A stretch of DNA of 64,000 bases from Paraburkholderia sp. LEh10 (GTDB taxonomy: Bacteria > Pseudomonadota > Gammaproteobacteria > Burkholderiales > Burkholderiaceae): positions 124,001 through 188,000 of the forward strand of contig NZ_JAGIPX010000001.1 of the NCBI RefSeq assembly GCF_017814945.1. The letters are read 5' to 3'. Shown here piece by piece: positions 8,945 to 17,707 of this stretch (position 1 is the stretch's first letter; every line of letters starts with the position of its first letter). Below the pieces are notes generated by a model that did not search any database, was not told the DNA's origin, and saw only the letters and a list, made by a program, of their open reading frames with translations. A program made the translations under genes and the position numbers.

Positions 8945-11005
8945 TCAGGTTCCTTGAGCGCGCACAACAGCAGGCGTCTCGATGACGGTGGGCTGCGCCT
9001 GCCTCAGAGCCTGCAAACAGATCTTGATGGCGAAAACACACATCGCGAGCACCAGCACGACAAAGAAGCCGCAGACAGCCGCGTCCAGATAGTTGTTGAA
9101 GGCCACCCGCTGCATTTCCGCAAGCGACTTGGCAGGAGCGAGCACAGTCCCCTGCGCGGCGGCATCGCTGAACTTGTGCGCGAGCGCGAGGAAGCCGATC
9201 CGCGGGTCGCTATGGAAGATTTTCTGAATGCCGGCGGTGAGCGTGGTGACCAGGAGCCACGCTGTCGGCACCAGCGTCACCCAGACGTAGCGCTCGCGCT
9301 TCATCTTCACCAGCACGCTGGTGCAGAGCAGCAGAGCGATGCCCGCGAGCATCTGATTGCCCACACCGAAAAGCTGCCAGAGGGTGTTGATGCCACCCAA
9401 CGGGTCGACCACGCCCTGATAGAGGAAGTAGCCCCACGCCGCCACGCAAAGGCCGGTGCCCAGCAGGTTTGCGGGCAGGAACTGGGTATTGCCGAGCGGC
9501 CGATAGACGTGGCCTAGCATATCCTGGATCATGAAGCGGCCGACCCGCGTGCCGGCGTCCACCGCGGTCAGAATAAACAGCGCCTCGAACAGGATCGCGA
9601 AGTGATACCAGAAAGCCTCCATGGCCTGGCCGCCGAGTGCCTGGCCCAGAATCTGTGCCATGCCTACGGCGAGCGTCGGGGCGCCGCCCGCGCGCGACAG
9701 GATGCTGGTCTCGCCGATGTTAACGGCCGTCTGGTTGATCACATCCGGCGTGATGGTGAAGCCCCAGCCGGACACGACTTGCGCCGCCTGTGCGGCGGTG
9801 GTGCCAATAATCGCCGCCGGCGCATTCATCGCAAAGTAGATGCCCGGATGCAATACACAGGCCGCCGTCAGCGCCATGACCGCAACGAATGATTCGGCGA
9901 GCATGCCGCCGAAACCAATCAGACGCATATGGGACTCGCGCTCGATCATCTTCGGTGTGGTACCTGAAGAAATCAGTGCGTGAAAACCCGAGACGGCACC
10001 GCAGGCGATGGTAATAAACAGAAACGGGAAGAGTGCGCCCGAAAAGACCGGGCCCGTACCGTCGATGAAGCGTGTGGTCCGCGGCATCGAAAGAGTCGGG
10101 GCGACGAAGTAGATGCCGACCGCGAGAGCTACGATAGTGCCGATCTTCAGGAACGTGCTCAGGTAGTCGCGTGGCGCGAGCATCAGCCACACCGGCAGGC
10201 TGGAGGCGATGGCGCCGTACAGAATGAGTGACCACGCCAGTTGCGGGCCAGTCAAGGTAAGGAGCGGCCCCCACGTGGGATCGTTGGCGACCGCCTTCCC
10301 CAGAAAGATCGAGACGAGCAAAAGCACGACGCCGAACAGGGACGCTTCTCCCACCCGCCCCGGGCGGATAAACCTCATATAGACGCCCATCAGCAGCGCG
10401 ATCGGTATTGTCGCCGCGATGGTGAAGAGGCCCCATGGGCTGGACGTGAGCGCCTTGACCACCACCAGACTCAGGACCGCGAGAATGATGATCATGATCG
10501 CGAGTACGCCGACCAGAGCCAGCGAGCCGGGAACCGGGCCCAGTTCCAGCTTGACCATCTCGCCAAGGGATTTGCCGTCGCGGCGCACTGACGCGAAAAG
10601 CACGATGAAATCCTGCACCGCACCGGCGACTACGACGCCCGCAAGAATCCACAGCGTGCCGGGAAGGTAGCCCATCTGTGCTGCCAGCACTGGCCCGACC
10701 AGCGGACCGGCGCCGGCGATTGCGGCGAAATGATGGCCGTAGAGCACCCACTTGTTGGTCGGCACGTAATCCATACCGTCGTCGTGGCGTTCGGCTGGGG
10801 TCTGGCGAGTATCGTCGAGCCGCAGTACGCGCTCAGCGATGAACTTGCTATAGAAGCGGTATGCGATGAAATAAACGATGAGGGCCGCGGTCACGAGCCA
10901 CACGGCATTCACACTTTCGCCACGCCCGAGCGCGAGGGTGGCGAGGGCGAAAGCGCCGACAGCGGCCAGCAGACCCCACACAAGAATGGACGCAAGCTTG
11001 TTCAT
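8945..11005 (-). CDS. cstA: CstA/BtsT family carbon-starvation transporter (686 aa)
   Basis: A large polytopic inner-membrane protein with the CstA signatures: an early helix pair, NKWVLYGHHFAAIAGAGPLV at about residue 100, then LPGTLWILAGVVVAGAVQD, and a late helix set around GQALGG. Length (686) equals that of E. coli CstA/BtsT. Members import peptides or pyruvate during carbon limitation. The start at 11005 has a gggaga ribosome site. It forms a two-gene operon with ybdD. No cAMP-CRP site was identified. Confidence 0.93.
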   Translation of the reverse strand: MNKLASILVWGLLAAVGAFALATLALGRGESVNAVWLVTAALIVYFIAYRFYSKFIAERVLRLDDTRQTPAERHDDGMDYVPTNKWVLYGHHFAAIAGAGPLVGPVLAAQMGYLPGTLWILAGVVVAGAVQDFIVLFASVRRDGKSLGEMVKLELGPVPGSLALVGVLAIMIIILAVLSLVVVKALTSSPWGLFTIAATIPIALLMGVYMRFIRPGRVGEASLFGVVLLLVSIFLGKAVANDPTWGPLLTLTGPQLAWSLILYGAIASSLPVWLMLAPRDYLSTFLKIGTIVALAVGIYFVAPTLSMPRTTRFIDGTGPVFSGALFPFLFITIACGAVSGFHALISSGTTPKMIERESHMRLIGFGGMLAESFVAVMALTAACVLHPGIYFAMNAPAAIIGTTAAQAAQVVSGWGFTITPDVINQTAVNIGETSILSRAGGAPTLAVGMAQILGQALGGQAMEAFWYHFAILFEALFILTAVDAGTRVGRFMIQDMLGHVYRPLGNTQFLPANLLGTGLCVAAWGYFLYQGVVDPLGGINTLWQLFGVGNQMLAGIALLLCTSVLVKMKRERYVWVTLVPTAWLLVTTLTAGIQKIFHSDPRIGFLALAHKFSDAAAQGTVLAPAKSLAEMQRVAFNNYLDAAVCGFFVVLVLAMCVFAIKICLQALRQAQPTVIETPAVVRAQGT

Positions 11006-11310
11006 GATGTCTCCCTCTCTCGAACATCGCGTGGCAGATCATTCCCGCGCAACTCATGTACTGGTGTTCTTCAGTGATCGACCGCTCAGCAGCGCGCTCG
11101 CATCCCGGTACTACGGGGTCCACCGAAAAACAGGCTACACCCAGCCCCTAGGTGCCGCAAGACGCGATTCACTTTGTACTCGCCGCGAGGCCAGCACGCC
11201 GGCGCGTCGCTTGGACTGGCGAGGCCTGATCTCCTACCGCGATGCTCCTCAGAGTTTGTCCAAACGTCCGGCTATGCGCCGCCAGCAGCCTGGCGTGATT
11301 GGCTGCACCC
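11006..11310. other. Intergenic region upstream of cstA
   Basis: It contains the cstA promoter region (not resolved by eye) and ends at the left inverted repeat of the IS remnant. No gene seen. Confidence 0.4.
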
Positions 11311-12444
11311 GACCGAGACCGTGTGAAAATTCGGTTTTTGCCGTTGAGGGCGAGATTGCCGGTAAGGTCGATCGATTTAAATACATTGCGAATTTACGCT
11401 AATCAGAGTTTGAGCGTACCGAAGACATGCTCGACAGTACTTCGGCGGATGGTCATTGCATTGGGCTTCCTGTCGAGCCGGCGCTGCATGGCTTCCAGTA
11501 TATTTTCGTGCTCCCATCGTCGGATCCGGCGATTCCTTAGCGGACACTGCCATCCTGCTGAGTAGTCCGTGATCGTTTCCGACGTTAGTCACCTCGTGCC
11601 CAACGATCAGATGATGCTTCGTGTCTACGGCGGCCTGAACGTTGTAGCCCACTATGCCGGAGCCTCTTCCACTTGTTGCCATGGACCGTGCGACGGGATC
11701 CGTCATAGACAGCTGTTTGTCCGGTTGCTTCTTCAACTGCTTCCTGACCTGGTCGAGCTCACGCATCTGCTGGCACAAGCGGGCAATCTTCTCGTACAAA
11801 CGCACGGTCTTCACGTCGAAACCCGTCAGACTCGTCCGGTCTGCCGTTTCAATCGCATCGAGGTATCGCTGAACGCTTTCTTCTATCTGCTGCTGCCGCT
11901 TGTCGATCTTCCCCATCGTGTAGTTACGGTCACGGCTGTTCACAGCCTTGAACTTGCTGCCATCGATGGCCACCATGTCACTGGACAGCAGCTTCAGTCC
12001 GCGACACAGTTCGACGAAACGCCGGCATACATTGCGAATGGCCGGACCGTTGTCCCGGCGAAAGTCGGCGATCGTCTCGAAGTCCGGCGCCAGACGCCCC
12101 GTCAGCCACATCATCTCGACGTTGCGCTGGCATTCACGTTCAAGACGCCGGCTGGATGGAACCCGGTTCAGATACCCGTAGATATAGATCTTAAGCATCG
12201 CCCCAGGGGGTAGGACGGGCGTCCGGTGACTGCGGCAGTGGTACCGTTAAAAGATCCAACTCGTCTACAAAGACATCTATGACCCTAACCGGGTTGTCCT
12301 GCCCGATGTAGTCGTCGACACATTCGGGAAGTAGTGCGACCTGCTTACGGTCCTCGCCTTCAACGAATCGCTTCATGAGTCATCCCGGGCCAATGCGTTG
12401 ATTGAGTTTAGGCGATGATTGCGTTTTCACACGGTCTCGACCCC
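11311..12444 (-). mobile_element. Decayed IS1182-family insertion sequence with both ends kept
   Basis: Inward-facing termini share gagaccgtgtgaaaa: left at 11315-11329 (plus strand), right at 12424-12438 (minus strand). The four bases immediately outside both ends are gacc, which may be a target duplication. The length is only about 1.13 kb, against about 1.6 kb expected for the family, because the transposase is internally deleted. It could still be mobilised in trans, since the ends are present. Confidence 0.8.
11396..12376 (-). pseudogene. IS1182-type transposase, frameshifted and internally deleted
   Basis: The N-terminus MKRFVEGEDRKQVALLPECV and DNPVRVIDVFVDELDL (12376 downwards) is the IS1182 transposase start. 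A lost base near 12240 shifts the frame; a second disturbance follows GRPSY before LKIYIYGYLNRVPSSRRLER resumes in the frame starting at 12198. The catalytic core then continues (SSDMVAIDGSKFKAVNSRD, GYNVQAAVDTKHHLIVGHEV) to NVGNDHGLLSRMA. After that an internal deletion joins directly to WEHENILEAMQRRLD in another frame. The gene stops at FGTLKL, missing the last about 45 residues. No active protein is expected. Confidence 0.88.
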
Positions 12445-12532
12445 AAGCGGAAATGACCGGCTCGCAGAAGCAGACGTTCAGGAACGCCGAAATCAAGCCG
12501 CGCCGCGAAGCGGCGTCGGCGTGACTGCGTTG

Positions 12533-13078
12533 CTAGGTGCCGTGCCATATGATCCTGGCTTGGCGAACCTCATAGACGAACTCGGGCGCGTTGATGTATT
12601 GCAGGGCCTTGTCCCACAACGGGTCGGTACGGTCGTAAAGATTGGCCGCAAGTGCCTTAATCTCTCGCGGGGCATCCTCCCGAAAGTAGGCCTTGTTGTT
12701 CCGATTCTTGTCGTAACTAACACCCGTGATCTCGAACTTCAACGGCTTTACACGCTTGGATTTTTGCTGCTCGATGTCATTGTGGGCGGTTTCCCACGTT
12801 ATGGCGCGCGCCATCAAGTAGTAGGTGTGTTCATCAAGCTTACCGTTGATGGTGTACGAGGATTTTGGTGGGTATTGCGGTTGGATCCTTTTCTCGTACA
12901 GACCGCCAACGACGAACCTGAAGTGAAGGCTGTCGGATGACATTTCATAGCGCCGGAAATCGACGACGTCCACCCAGTGCTCCTTCGCCTGAGTGAGGTG
13001 TTTCTTCACGAAGAGAACGGCAAACGCCTCTTCTGTCTTCGCATACTGCCGGTACTTCTTGAGTAGCCTGTGATCCAT
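12533..13078 (-). CDS. Hypothetical protein, no family recognised (181 aa)
   Basis: The product is mixed charged and soluble, rich in Lys, Arg, Tyr and Asp (start MDHRLLKKYRQYAKTEEAF, end EVRQARIIWHGT), with no signal peptide, membrane segment or repeat. Sequence such as ITGVSYDKNRNNKAYFRED suggests a real, non-repetitive globular domain rather than a chance frame. The ribosome site is weak (aaggtg 8 bp upstream). It lies directly beside the IS remnant in an accessory stretch, so it may be imported cargo, possibly a nuclease- or phage-associated protein, but I cannot support a function. Confidence 0.6.
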   Translation of the reverse strand: MDHRLLKKYRQYAKTEEAFAVLFVKKHLTQAKEHWVDVVDFRRYEMSSDSLHFRFVVGGLYEKRIQPQYPPKSSYTINGKLDEHTYYLMARAITWETAHNDIEQQKSKRVKPLKFEITGVSYDKNRNNKAYFREDAPREIKALAANLYDRTDPLWDKALQYINAPEFVYEVRQARIIWHGT

Positions 13079-13318
13079 AAATCAGACACCTTGGAATCCA
13101 CTAGAGTCGGACGAGAGGCGGGCGCCGGTCGGCACTATTGTCGAATCTGTTAGATGTGTACTACACCCCATTCAATTGTTGCATTCAGTGCGCGAGCGAA
13201 CTTAACTCATACGTACCTTGCATCATCGGATTGTTGGTGATGTAGCCTGCAGCGTCGAATGTCTCTTCATGGCCGACCTCTGCCCCACGCGGCCCGTCAT
13301 AGCCAACACGCGGCAGCC

Positions 13319-13762
13319 TCACGCGCCGAGGCGCGCGCCGTACCGCGTCCCGATCTCGATTAGCTTCGAGACGTCGGGCGGCATCGCGGTGACTTCACGA
13401 TCGATCGTCGTGAACAGGTTCGCCGCCTGGCTCGTGTGGCTGGTAATCGATAGCATCTCGACACCGCCGGTGCCGCAGCGGAAGCTGTGAACCGTGCCGG
13501 CTGGGACATGAACGAACGAGCCGGCGGTCGCGACCAACGTGGTGCCGTCGTAAGTGATTTCGACGCTGCCGTCGATCACGTAGAACGATTCGTCCCAGTC
13601 ATGACTGTGCGGGGGCGGGCCACTGCCTTCCGGGCCGTGCTGCAGGAAGACCTCGTAGCCTTGCGTGGTCGCATGGTCGGCGAGGACCGTGATTTTTTCG
13701 CCGAGGACATTCAGCGCACGCGCGTAGGTTTGTGGCGTCACGAACAAGGGCTGCGGCTTCAT
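13319..13762 (-). CDS. Cupin domain protein (147 aa)
   Basis: A single small beta-barrel cupin_2 domain: the first metal-binding motif GPPPHSHDWDESFYVIDGSV (His, His and Glu ligands) and the second HVPAGTVHSFRCG. The rest of the chain has no second domain. Such proteins may be sugar or polyketide isomerases, dioxygenases or binding proteins; nothing in the neighbourhood decides. The start at 13762 (MKPQPLF) is set by gaggag 6 bp upstream. Confidence 0.88.
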   Translation of the reverse strand: MKPQPLFVTPQTYARALNVLGEKITVLADHATTQGYEVFLQHGPEGSGPPPHSHDWDESFYVIDGSVEITYDGTTLVATAGSFVHVPAGTVHSFRCGTGGVEMLSITSHTSQAANLFTTIDREVTAMPPDVSKLIEIGTRYGARLGA

Positions 13763-14331
13763 GTTGGTCTCCTCGATGGTCCTTCGAAATTGTTGGGGCG
13801 CGCGGTCGGATGCGACGCTCGACTTATCTGCGGGGCACGGGCGCATGACCCTTTTGAAGTTCGCGGTAAATTCCCGCCCGGCGAAGCCCGTTCAATTAAT
13901 CAGCGACCTGCTACCCGATTCTGTAGGTAAGGCGACGGAGCACATCGCGTGCCCTAATGTTGCGATCATTCTGTCCATATCGGGCAGAAAGTCCAATACC
14001 TAGTGTAGCCGATCGGCATTGTCGCAACGTCGCCAATCAAACGCCTCGTGCATCCCCTCACGGTGAGTCGCGAAGTGTCTGCCTTGCAGCCGCTTGTTTG
14101 GCGACGGCCATTTCACCGAAATGGCGATGATTCAACACTTGTCGTCGCGAATTGGATGACCCGCTTGCCATTGCGGAGACGCCGTCTGAGCGGCCGGAAT
14201 ATTCTGTGCACGATTGACACTGCCTGGCGGGTTGCCGAAGCTCGCAGTTCAAGCGCCATGCATTCGCGCCGACCGCGCCCTGTGCGACGATGGAGGCACA
14301 TACTCGCCATCATCGGTGCACAGGCCGCGGC
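13763..14331. other. 569-bp stretch without a recognised gene
   Basis: Between the cupin gene start and the end of the secreted-protein gene. Short frames on both strands show no family signature. Probably the cupin promoter region plus non-coding DNA. Confidence 0.4.
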
Positions 14332-14805
14332 TTACCACCTGATCTGCGTATCAAACGTTTCTGTTTCTACAATTTCAAACTTCATTTCGCCCTGGTATGT
14401 GCCTTCGATGCGATAACTGGCCGAAGGCACCGAGAACAGGCAACGCGGCCCGCTCGCGACGAAATCCATCAACACTCTTCCATGCCGCCGCAGACGGACA
14501 GCGACGTCCGAAAGCGGTGCACCGTTCTGTTGCGCAACGAATGTAATGGCGAGATTGAACGGATGCTTCGGGTCAGGCGAAGTCACGGTTTTTTCCAGAC
14601 CTGCCTGGCCGCACACGTAGTACAGCGTATCCTGCGCTTCGGCGCTAACATCCGACGCCGGCACCGCCGCTTCCGTTCTCGAAGCCGCATCCTGTGCCGT
14701 GGCGATTGTGGGGCCACACAACGCAATCACCATGACGACCAGTGAACGCATCCGTTTCCCCGGCGTTGCACTTCTACCTTTACCTGTATTCATGACCGCA
14801 AACAT
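14332..14805 (-). CDS. Secreted protein with carboxypeptidase-regulatory-like (beta sandwich) domain (157 aa)
   Basis: It has a signal peptide (basic start, then RSLVVMVIALCGPTIATAQ with a likely cut after AQ) and a C-terminal beta-sandwich pattern: NLAITFVAQQNGAPLSDVAV, then FVASGPRCLFSVPSASYRIE and YQGEMKFEI. This resembles the many small periplasmic Burkholderia proteins annotated as carboxypeptidase regulatory-like. Function is unknown. The start at 14805 is chosen because ggggagg lies 5 bp upstream; the frame upstream is open but unsupported. Confidence 0.75.
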   Translation of the reverse strand: MFAVMNTGKGRSATPGKRMRSLVVMVIALCGPTIATAQDAASRTEAAVPASDVSAEAQDTLYYVCGQAGLEKTVTSPDPKHPFNLAITFVAQQNGAPLSDVAVRLRRHGRVLMDFVASGPRCLFSVPSASYRIEGTYQGEMKFEIVETETFDTQIRW

Positions 14806-15259
14806 GACGACCTCCCCGGATCGTGGAATAGAAACAATATGAACAGGGACCACAAACGCGAAAGAAAAGCGGAAGCAAAATTTTCTATTCATGCATGCAC
14901 CGATCCCGTCGGGCACGTCGCTAGCGTTCGGCTCGAGCGCATCATGGCAAATGAGACGAGCGAGATATGTTGGGAAGCACACGTCCGGCAATCCGAAGAT
15001 GCGCCTAAAACTGCGTCGCGCCGGAGACCCGACTAACGTTTCGTGGCCGACCCTATTCGTCTGGGTCGGGCGAAAATGGCACTGCCGCCACGACAGCCCG
15101 GCGAAATAGGTATCGATCATTCATCTTTTGTGCGCTGTCGCATATATCCCACGTTCTTTCCTTGCGGAAAATGCCGTGTAATTTCTTACTTGCGCGTACG
15201 TTTGCGCTTCATTGCGGTTGCAAGCGTCGCCCGCCTTGGTACGTGCGTTTCAGCGTTTC
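14806..15259. other. 454-bp stretch without a recognised gene
   Basis: It separates the secreted-protein gene from the phage-type cassette. The inverted pair taacgtttcgtggccgaccc / gggtcgggcg near 15040-15070 could form a small hairpin. No gene or clear promoter recognised. Confidence 0.35.
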
Positions 15260-15331
15260 ATGAGCACGGAGAACCCCTGTTCGCATTCCCACAAAACAAT
15301 CCGCAGTCAAGCGTTGGGATTACAAAAATGA
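15260..15331 (+). CDS. Possible 23-residue leader ORF of the phage-type cassette
   Basis: ATG at 15260 gives MSTENPCSHSHKTIRSQAL plus a few residues and ends in an ATGA overlap with the next gene (15328). No ribosome site is seen, so it could be chance; it is listed because every later junction in this cassette has the same overlap. Confidence 0.25.
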   Translation: MSTENPCSHSHKTIRSQALGLQK

Positions 15332-15738
15332 ACCTGAGAGAGAGCATCCGCCGCCGACCGGCCGGCGCTTGTGACACTGGATGCCCGTCATGGCGACCCA
15401 TCGCCACGGCCCCACGCGCTAGTAACACCCTTCTGATCAGCTTCGGAGGCGATACCGTCTCACAGGCAAAGGACGGCGCTGCGAGTGTGACCATTCGCAG
15501 ACCGGCCTGGGCGTGCGAGACGTGCGGAAACAAGCCTTGTCCGCGCGCAACCGCTCACCGCACCGCATGCATCGGCAGTAATGATCCGGGACTACCGGAC
15601 ACTTCGCTCCTTGGCTGCTACCTCGTGTGGGACAGGTTTTCTGTGCTCGTGCCGAGCGAGCAATACGCGCCAATTGATTGCCGCCTTGTCGGCGAGACCG
15701 GCGCGTCATTACACGTTCGCACACAGGAGCCGTCATGA
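15328..15738 (+). CDS. Phage-type hypothetical protein with Cys-rich motif (136 aa)
   Basis: It contains SWRPIATAPRASNTLLISFG, similar to the W-PIATAP-DG-LL pattern of small phage proteins, followed by CETCGNKPCPRATAHRTAC and IGSNDPG. The latter resembles the CGNKRCPHAT...C..SNEPG motif of phage-encoded small proteins in Burkholderiales and may bind zinc. The frame continues about 40 residues beyond where relatives usually end. Its stop overlaps the next start as ATGA (15735-15738). Function is unknown. Confidence 0.5.
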   Translation: MNLRESIRRRPAGACDTGCPSWRPIATAPRASNTLLISFGGDTVSQAKDGAASVTIRRPAWACETCGNKPCPRATAHRTACIGSNDPGLPDTSLLGCYLVWDRFSVLVPSEQYAPIDCRLVGETGASLHVRTQEPS

Positions 15739-15989
15739 GCGACGGCCACCTGTTACTTTTCTCGCTTTGCGTATCCTGGCTATGGGTCTTCGTGGCGCAG
15801 ACGCATGACCCTGGCGAAGCGAGCTCGCAATACGTACTGGGCAAGCGCGCCACGCCGCGGCGCACGGACGAAGAAGAGAACGATGACAAAGAGAACGATG
15901 ACACCAAGGGGAACCGTCATGAGCACCGCTCCGCAAACACCAATGAAAGTTGTCAAGGCCGATATAGATCGCGTAAGGCCCGCCGTTGA
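15735..15989 (+). CDS. Small single-pass membrane protein of the phage-type cassette (84 aa)
   Basis: The start MSDGHLLLFSLCVSWLWVFV is one membrane helix; the tail is hydrophilic with an acidic run (DEEENDDKENDDTKGN). It starts in the ATGA overlap with the previous gene and has aggag 5-6 bp upstream, which is good evidence for translation. The 3' part overlaps the next gene by 71 bp in another frame, so it may end earlier in relatives. Function unknown. Confidence 0.5.
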   Translation: MSDGHLLLFSLCVSWLWVFVAQTHDPGEASSQYVLGKRATPRRTDEEENDDKENDDTKGNRHEHRSANTNESCQGRYRSRKARR

Positions 15990-16416
15990 TATGTACCTGC
16001 GCACGACCCAGCGTGGCGCGACGAGCGAGCAATACGCCGAAATGCTCACGTTCGCCGCGTTTGTGAGCCGCGCAACGCCGCCCGGCGGAAACTTCAAGGG
16101 GCTTTTCGAGGACGCTGCGCGCGATATCGCCGCGATCACCGCGATTCTCGGCATTACCCCTGAAGAGTCGGGCGGCGCCGGGCCGATCCTCCATGCGATC
16201 GGCACGATGCTCAAGCGCATGTGGATTCGCGTAACGGACCAACTGCCGGATGACGGCGTGCAGGTGCTCGTGTCGGCGTACACGTTTAATGAACCCGGAC
16301 AGGGCCGCTTTCACATGGTTGCGTGCTACGAGGATGGCGCGTGGTTCAGCCAGTCAGGCGACCGCATTCACACGCCGACGCACTGGCAAGCGCTCTACCC
16401 GTCCCCGCTGGAATGA
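15919..16416 (+). CDS. DUF551-domain phage-type protein (165 aa)
   Basis: The last about 65 residues are a DUF551 domain: MWIRVTDQLPDDGVQVLVSA at its start and the characteristic ending THWQALYPSPLE. The domain is common in lambdoid and Burkholderia phage early regions; its role is unknown. The first about 95 residues are an unrecognised helical region. The start at 15919 has aagggg upstream. The stop overlaps the next start as ATGA, so the two are translationally coupled. Confidence 0.72.
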   Translation: MSTAPQTPMKVVKADIDRVRPAVDMYLRTTQRGATSEQYAEMLTFAAFVSRATPPGGNFKGLFEDAARDIAAITAILGITPEESGGAGPILHAIGTMLKRMWIRVTDQLPDDGVQVLVSAYTFNEPGQGRFHMVACYEDGAWFSQSGDRIHTPTHWQALYPSPLE

Positions 16417-17111
16417 CCATGATGGCCAATGCCAGCAAGCCCGCGCCGCTCGCCCCGCAGGCGTACGAGGTCACGTTTCCTCGCGGAAAGTTGAATCTCG
16501 TGAACACTATGTATCTCGAACGCTATGTGACCGGGAAAGAGTGCACCCATCCCGCATTCCGCTACACCGATAGGCTATCGCGCGCCTCGCCTTTTGACAT
16601 TCAATTAGGATCCAAAATGAATCACGATGAAATTCTTCGCACGCTGTTACGAGACCCGTTGCGCGGCACACCCAACACGATTAGTGTGGACGAAAACACG
16701 ATGCGCACACTCAATGACCTTCTCGTGTGTTTCTGTTCGCGAAAGGCTTCCGTGTGCGTCGTCGGCAACGTGCGCGCGGATGACGGCGCGCGAGCGCTGC
16801 GCGCGATCATCCCGCGCTTGCGTGTAACGCCCAATGGCCGCCCCGCTGCACCCGTGCCTGTATCCCAACCCGCTGCAAAGCCCGCGCAGGTTCCAGTCCC
16901 GCGCACACCTGAGGCTTTCATGGAGCGTTTCCGGGGCATCCCCGGGTGGCAGATATGTTCGGCCTTGACTTCCCTCACTCCCGGGAAAAACTGGCGCGGC
17001 GTGAGCAAGAACGACATGGCGCGCGCCTGGACGATAGCCGGCAGGGGATCGGCAGCCTACCAGGAGCTTTACTCGATAACACTCGACATGATCGATGACA
17101 AACTGCCATGA
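16413..17111 (+). CDS. Phage-type hypothetical protein (232 aa)
   Basis: It begins MTMMANASKPAPLAP in the ATGA overlap with the DUF551 gene. An internal ATG at 16617 (MNHDEILRTLL) has an aggatcc sequence before it and may be the start of the core domain. A Pro/Ala-rich linker (about 145-170) separates two parts; the C-terminal part FMERFRGIPGWQICSALTSL and TPGKNWRGVSKNDMARAW looks globular. No family recognised. The stop overlaps a further small gene as ATGA. Confidence 0.55.
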   Translation: MTMMANASKPAPLAPQAYEVTFPRGKLNLVNTMYLERYVTGKECTHPAFRYTDRLSRASPFDIQLGSKMNHDEILRTLLRDPLRGTPNTISVDENTMRTLNDLLVCFCSRKASVCVVGNVRADDGARALRAIIPRLRVTPNGRPAAPVPVSQPAAKPAQVPVPRTPEAFMERFRGIPGWQICSALTSLTPGKNWRGVSKNDMARAWTIAGRGSAAYQELYSITLDMIDDKLP

Positions 17112-17197
17112 GCGAAAGGATACGTCCGCATTATTCCATCAATCCGCCTGACGGCTTCCCGATTACCGAGCGCGAGCGCACAGGCGACTATGGGTAG
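17108..17197 (+). CDS. 29-residue coupled ORF of the phage-type cassette
   Basis: ATG at 17108 overlaps the preceding stop (ATGA) and the product begins MSERIRPHYSINPPDGFP. Too short to classify, but coupled translation is plausible from the overlap. Confidence 0.35.
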   Translation: MSERIRPHYSINPPDGFPITERERTGDYG

Positions 17198-17252
17198 TCG
17201 TTAGGGCGTGCATTGGTGAAGGTGCACAGCCAGACACGGAGGATGAACCCGA

Positions 17253-17504
17253 ATGAAAACAGATAGCTTGACGGCCCGTGTGCGGGAATGCCCGCTCTGC
17301 AAAACGCCGCCGAAGATTTACACGCGATTCCTGGCGCTTCGCGAGAAAGACCCTCGCCATCACTGCGGATGCCTCAAATGCCAACTTTGGACCAAGGAAT
17401 TTTCCGATATCGAGCAAGTCGCGCATTCGTGGAATAAGGGCGCCGACTTTCTGATTTCAGCGGCTGAATCGCTTTCTGTTGACCCGCGATTACCGGGTGG
17501 GTGA
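17253..17504 (+). CDS. Lar-like restriction-alleviation zinc protein (83 aa)
   Basis: Two Cys pairs, CPLCKTPP (near residue 13) and CGCLKC (near 44), are followed by the tail WTKEFSDIEQVAHSWNKGAD. This is the layout of the Lar-type restriction alleviation family, in which two CxxC knuckles precede a terminal W-N helix. Phages carry such genes to dampen type I restriction. The ATG at 17253 has ggagg about 10 bp upstream. Similarity is by pattern only, so the specific function is tentative. Confidence 0.6.
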   Translation: MKTDSLTARVRECPLCKTPPKIYTRFLALREKDPRHHCGCLKCQLWTKEFSDIEQVAHSWNKGADFLISAAESLSVDPRLPGG

Positions 17505-17707
17505 AGACCGAGGCGTTTGAGGCTTGTCAGAATTGGCTCCAGGATAGTTGCCGATGCATCGCGTCAAGGCACGTGTTGATGGCGCGTCGTTGCCGGGAAC
17601 GTATCTTTGACAGTTTTCACATTCAACAACCTGGCCATCGCAGATTGAAGCTGGGGCCTGCTCTACAAACAGCCGCGAATCGCCCGGAAATTCACGCTGG
17701 ATCGACG

